Source of the DNA: Candidatus Nitrosopolaris rasttigaisensis
GTDB lineage: Archaea > Thermoproteota > Nitrososphaeria > Nitrososphaerales > Nitrososphaeraceae
Direction of reading: 5' to 3'
Assembly (NCBI GenBank): GCA_933226995.1
Contig: CAKOFP010000035.1
Coordinates: 1-18,128 of the forward strand
Length of the DNA: 18,128 nucleotides
Both the position numbers and the translations under genes were made by a program. This document shows, piece after piece, positions 15,217-18,128 of the stretch; positions within the stretch are counted from its first letter, which is position 1; every line of letters begins with the position of its first letter. The notes beneath the pieces are model-generated. The model did no database searches. It had not been told where the DNA came from and saw only the letters and a list, made by a program, of their open reading frames with translations.

Positions 15217-15321
15217 TTACATGCCAATATCCTTTACAAAATTTGAAACATTCGACAGAGCAGACTCTACCGAATTGTATTTGTTCTCATAAAGCAATTG
15301 TCTTTGTTCTTGTCCTTGCAT
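15217..15321 (-). CDS. Possible 34-aa soluble peptide
   Basis: From ATG 15321 the frame encodes MQGQEQRQLLYENKYNSVES, then ALSNVSNFVKDIGM and a stop. The amphipathic, protein-like composition, a TATA-like AATATTTATTC centred about 26 nt upstream, and two hairpins just after the stop make a real small gene plausible. The promoter coincides with a 21-bp palindrome, so it may be regulated. No homologue is recognised. It could be the tail of a longer broken gene whose front is the frame at 15381-15467. Confidence 0.3.
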   Translation of the reverse strand: MQGQEQRQLLYENKYNSVESALSNVSNFVKDIGM

Positions 15322-15334
15322 GGGATATCTGATG

Positions 15335-15355
15335 TTAGAATAAATATTATTCTAA
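15335..15355. promoter_or_regulatory. Palindrome with TTAGAATAA half-sites over a TATA box
   Basis: TTAGAATAA (15335-15343) and TTATTCTAA (15347-15355) are perfect 9-bp arms around ATA. It overlaps the TATA-like element about 25 nt upstream of the mini-ORF at 15217-15321. The half-site is shared with 13229-13247. Confidence 0.45.
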
Positions 15356-15380
15356 TACTTAATCATATTCCTTAATCAAA

Positions 15381-15415
15381 TTAATCTACGATCACAGGAT
15401 CGTAAATCTGATTAA
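15381..15415. other. Nested hairpin downstream of the beta-propeller gene
   Basis: TACGATC (15387-15393) pairs with GATCGTA (15398-15404) around a four-base loop. TTAATC (15381-15386) pairs with GATTAA (15410-15415) outside, leaving a five-base bulge. It lies about 140 bp beyond the propeller stop codon and could terminate that transcript, though no T tract follows. A 28-aa minus-strand frame (15381-15467, MASPQSHIDLQNKFVTAV and on) overlaps it. Confidence 0.35.
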
Positions 15416-15553
15416 CGGCAGTAACAAATTTGTTTTGAAGATCAATGTGAGATTGCGGTGAGGCCATGTAAATTACATAAAAGAACACAATTTCTGTCCT
15501 AATGATGATTCGACGCAAAGGAACAATTTAGAGAGATGATAAGAAAAAGAAAT

Positions 15554-16570
15554 CTATTCCTTCTCATCTGCTACCGCTATCGCAAAGGGATGTTGTGAGA
15601 TATAACCCTCGGGCCAATCGATATCCGCAGAGTCCCATGAAACACCCGAATCAGTAGAGAGAAATATTCCGCGGTTGTTGACAGCATAGAACATTCCTGC
15701 AGCATTTGGATTCGATGTTAGAATTGAAATAATTGTTCCTCGTGGTTCTGGAAGACCTTTTGAAATTGCTTTCCACTCTTCTCTATTATTAACGGATCTT
15801 CTATATACTAACGAATTCGCGTCATCCCTGGAATGCGCCTGCCACGGCGATCCGGAAGCAGATACAATAATGGTTTGGGGGTCTGCTGGGTCTACTGCAA
15901 GTCCAACGAGATACTCATGCTTTAGCCCGGCCATAGGCCTCTTCCATGATTCTCCATAATCAAAACTTTCAAAGTAGCCGTCGCCTGCGGCAGAGTATAA
16001 TCTTTCGGGAGCCATTTGATGTGTAACCAAAGTGTGCGTATCATACGGGCCTTCCTCCACCTTGTCTATCGATGTCTTGCCGCCGTCATGACTTTGGATT
16101 AATGCTCCGGCTTCTATTGCTACAAAAATATAATCAGGAATGTTAGCATCTGATTCAATCCAACGTACGTGAGATGTCCAAGGTCTAGGAGGGAAACTCC
16201 ACGACTTGGACGACCCTAAATTGTTGAGCGCACTCAATCTTTGCCAGGATTCCCCCTCATCATCGGATCTATAAAGCGCGCTTGGCTCAGTCCCAACATA
16301 TACACGTGCCTCTAGACGGTTAACGGAAATTGACGTCACTTCATTGCTGGAAATTTGATCATTACCTATTCTATTCCAAGTCTGCCCAGCATCATCAGTC
16401 TTCCACAATCCATCGCCAAACGTCCCACAATACGCACAGTTTCCATTCCTAGGATCGAATGCTAAACATTGTGGATGGGTTCCTCTCAAAGACTCATGGG
16501 TTTTCCATCCTGTTTTGCTAGATTCAATCGACAGGAGTGAATCCTGCATTGCTGCTATAATGATCGTCAT
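15554..16570 (-). CDS. Asp-box (BNR-repeat) beta-propeller protein
   Basis: A 338-aa protein built from sialidase-type Asp-box repeats (SxDxGxxW). These are TDDAGQTW (58-65), SDDEGESW (102-109), a degenerate SHDGGKTS (160-167), SFDYGESW (202-209) and STDSGVSW (305-312). This gives a six- or seven-bladed propeller like those annotated as BNR/VPS10-type or 'glycosyl hydrolase' proteins. Sialidase catalytic residues are not evident, so a binding or unknown role is more likely. There is no signal peptide or membrane segment, so it is probably cytoplasmic, unlike most Asp-box proteins. The gene looks richer in G and C than its neighbours, which may mean acquisition from bacteria. ATG 16570 is the start; an AT-rich TTAAATATG lies about 34 nt upstream. 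Confidence 0.84.
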   Translation of the reverse strand: MTIIIAAMQDSLLSIESSKTGWKTHESLRGTHPQCLAFDPRNGNCAYCGTFGDGLWKTDDAGQTWNRIGNDQISSNEVTSISVNRLEARVYVGTEPSALYRSDDEGESWQRLSALNNLGSSKSWSFPPRPWTSHVRWIESDANIPDYIFVAIEAGALIQSHDGGKTSIDKVEEGPYDTHTLVTHQMAPERLYSAAGDGYFESFDYGESWKRPMAGLKHEYLVGLAVDPADPQTIIVSASGSPWQAHSRDDANSLVYRRSVNNREEWKAISKGLPEPRGTIISILTSNPNAAGMFYAVNNRGIFLSTDSGVSWDSADIDWPEGYISQHPFAIAVADEKE

Positions 16571-16653
16571 TTAGAACAGGTATAGTACACACTTTTTCAT
16601 ATTTAACTGGACTTGCTTATGAAAAAATATTTCTTCAAATCAGTGATAGAATA

Positions 16654-16770
16654 TTTAGGTGTCAACAAGCATTCGCAAGATGCGAATTATGCGGTATAAC
16701 GTTTACGATAGAGCAAGAGAAGGAATAGTATAAGAAATTAGAGAATAAAGAATATCAGGAGCCAAAAATT
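16654..16770 (+). pseudogene. Possible zinc-finger protein relic
   Basis: The plus frame reads RCQQAFARCELCGITFTIEQ, then EKE, TAG, then YKKLENKEYQEPK. It resembles small archaeal C2H2-like fingers (CELCG... followed by HKKLEH). The His positions are Tyr and Asn here, and a stop falls in the helix. No start codon is found in frame. It may be a decayed gene or a coincidence. An inverted repeat, ATTCGC (16671-16676) and GCGAAT (16682-16687), lies inside. Confidence 0.3.
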
Positions 16771-16807
16771 GGAGAGTACCCGAAAGAACAAGAAAACATA
16801 ATTAGTT

Positions 16808-17128
16808 TTATAATTTCTCATTCTCGATATCTCTATTCCTTTCCTCTCTGAGAGCGGACCACCACTTTCTATTTCTCTTTTTAGTGGCGCCGAATGCAGT
16901 CCTAGCAAACCCAAAATATCCTAACACTGTTTCGGCGGCCTCGATCAGCATATCACGATATTTTTCTTTGTCATACCTTTGTTCTTGGTCTTTTCCTTGT
17001 TTGATAAATTCGAGGCGTGACTCGCGAAGTGGGTTTTTATGTTGTGCATCTGTGTAAACATATTGGATATTCTCTCCAAGTATCAAAGATTTGCCGGCAT
17101 CGTATATCTGTGATCTGCGAATTATATA
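16808..17128 (-). pseudogene. C-terminal fragment resembling a B-family DNA polymerase thumb
   Basis: An open minus-strand frame of about 106 codons reads QIYDAGKSLILGENIQYVYT, then DAQHKNPLRESRLEFI. After a linker come YDKEKYRDMLIEAAETVLGY and FGFARTAFG, with a basic RKWW tail. The order (G-x-x-I-x-Y-V-Y, then YD..KY, then a helix ending in LG.FGF) is like the C-terminal end of archaeal B-family polymerases. The rest of the polymerase is absent: an in-frame TAA lies at 17129-17131 and no palm motifs (such as YGDTD) are seen upstream. Without ATG in the conserved part (TTG at 17086 is the longest start), it is most likely a pseudogene tail. A small independent protein is the alternative. The remaining bases to 17407 show nothing else. 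Confidence 0.45.
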
Positions 17129-17407
17129 TTAGGTTGATAGCACTTCAATTCTGCACCAGGCCTTATTACTACTCCTCTTTCTCTGTCCGTCAGGAAACTT
17201 ATCCGTCTTATGTTTCTTGATTGTGATCACTTTATAAAATATAGCCCTCTAATTGATTGCAAAAGGCTACGCAATGCAGAGTAATTCCTACGTCAATAGA
17301 TATTCCATTGGTGATTGGAGTCATCATTAATAAAACAGTATCGAGTCAGTAATTGAAGCCTTTAAGTTTTTCGTAACATCTTTACTACTTCATGTTAACT
17401 CTGTCTT

Positions 17408-17887
17408 TCATGTCGATCGCATTGGTATTGTCTTACCAAAATATGCTTTAACGTGAGGTCTGTAAAGATAGTATACGATGAAAGCGCTAATGCCTATACC
17501 AACTATATTTCCTAAAAGGTTTGATCCTGTATTGGAAAATACTCCAACAGACGTTATCGAAAGGGAGACTATGTCTATGACAATTCCAATAAACAATACT
17601 ATTATAGATATAGTCCACGCCCATCCCATTCCCTTCAATAATCCGTAGGCCATGACAAGATTTGCAACACCGAGTGCTAACCATATTGCACCAAATACTA
17701 GGAAAATTATACCAAGAATCTGAGGTTCTATTTGTGACCCTAAATTACTGCTTGTTGTCTGAAGGCCATTCATAAGAAATGGACCAATAACGACTAACCC
17801 TATTCCGAGAAGAAGGGATAGAACACCGGTTATTATAATTAAAATCGCAATAATCGAAACTCCACGTGGCCTCGATTGTTTCTGCAT
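17408..17887 (-). CDS. Four-helix membrane protein, unknown function
   Basis: A 159-aa integral membrane protein with predicted spans at about 10-36, 56-82, 88-110 and 122-142. A short polar loop at 40-55 and a conserved-looking tail YYLYRPHVKAYFGK (139-152) follow the last helix. The pattern PRGVSIIAILIIITGVLSLL at the start and the YLYRPHVKAYF end is typical of small archaeal DUF-type membrane proteins (DUF2127/DUF4064-like appearance). No catalytic residues are evident. The start is ATG 17887; AT-rich sequence AATATATTAA (17921-17930) is a possible TATA box, giving a leader of about 12 nt. It is monocistronic and divergent from the gene entering at the right edge. Confidence 0.8.
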   Translation of the reverse strand: MQKQSRPRGVSIIAILIIITGVLSLLLGIGLVVIGPFLMNGLQTTSSNLGSQIEPQILGIIFLVFGAIWLALGVANLVMAYGLLKGMGWAWTISIIVLFIGIVIDIVSLSITSVGVFSNTGSNLLGNIVGIGISAFIVYYLYRPHVKAYFGKTIPMRST

Positions 17888-18070
17888 TTACTAATCCTAA
17901 CTTTTAATGCTGGCATGTAATATATTAACAAATGAGAATTATTTTCTGCATAATTTGTCTCGTAAATCAAAAATCACCCTCAAAAACACCTTCACAAATT
18001 CTTTAGCCGACCTTTGCAGCAATACAAATTGAACTTTATAAGAATAGATTGAGATATTCTCCTCTAAGAC

Positions 18071-18128
18071 ATGGTTGAATTAGGATTCCGTGAGGTGCTT
18101 AGCCTAGCGCAAACAATCGGAACAGTAG
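18071..18128 (+). CDS. 5' end of a gene cut by the window edge
   Basis: From ATG 18071 the frame reads MVELGFREVLSLAQTIGTV and runs off the window. An upstream TATA-like CTTTATAAG (18034-18042) supports a real start. The amphipathic opening resembles small membrane-associated proteins of this phylum, but too little is present to name it. Confidence 0.5.
   Translation, partial: MVELGFREVLSLAQTIGTV

Overview
The window looks like chromosomal DNA of a soil-type ammonia-oxidising archaeon (Nitrososphaerota, formerly Thaumarchaeota; Nitrososphaera or Nitrosocosmicus-like). The reasons are a CdvA cell-division protein (PRC barrel plus coiled coil), a stand-alone TRAM RNA-binding protein, archaeal TATA boxes about 25 nt upstream of several start codons (leaderless genes), and several lineage-typical exported or small proteins. 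The DNA is AT-rich, genes are well separated, and no operon longer than one gene is obvious. No amo, nir or rRNA/tRNA genes, CRISPR arrays or transposases were seen.

Layout. 1-2.7 kb: AMP-forming acetyl-CoA synthetase (-) and a small winged-helix protein (+). 2.7-6.1 kb: cdvA (-) diverges from an unusual double-domain ThyX-like protein (+). The 864-bp spacer between them holds a GC-rich, hairpin-rich block, a 28-bp tandem repeat and a 23-bp near-palindrome. 6.1-7.9 kb: an exported protein (-), a TRAM protein (-) and a broken dodecin gene (-). 7.9-10.5 kb: a eukaryote-like peptide:N-glycanase homologue (+), a small conserved protein (+) and a membrane-anchored thioredoxin-like protein (+), with a 550-bp gap holding a long imperfect inverted repeat. 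10.7-12.9 kb: two exported carbohydrate-type proteins (-), one interrupted by an in-frame TGA and one (a NodB polysaccharide deacetylase) by a -1 frameshift at a T6 run. 13.2-14.3 kb: a decayed DNA-alkylation-repair gene (+) and a VOC/glyoxalase-like protein (-). 14.3-15.5 kb: a long gap with palindromes and mini-ORFs. 15.5-18.1 kb: an Asp-box beta-propeller (-), a zinc-finger relic, a B-family polymerase C-terminal fragment (-), a four-helix membrane protein (-), and the start of another gene at the right edge.

Two themes stand out. First, the window is rich in damaged genes: dodecin, the TGA-interrupted exported protein, the frameshifted deacetylase, the alkylation-repair relic, the polymerase tail and the zinc-finger relic. 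This means either a decaying accessory region, recoding in some cases, or sequence errors. Second, several intergenic sites show strong dyad symmetry, including one 9-bp half-site used in opposite arrangements at two places about 2 kb apart. The intact genes give a picture of acetate activation, ESCRT-type division, nucleotide metabolism, RNA binding, glycoprotein or redox handling outside the membrane, and cell-surface polysaccharide modification. All functional calls are from reading the sequence; no database search was run.
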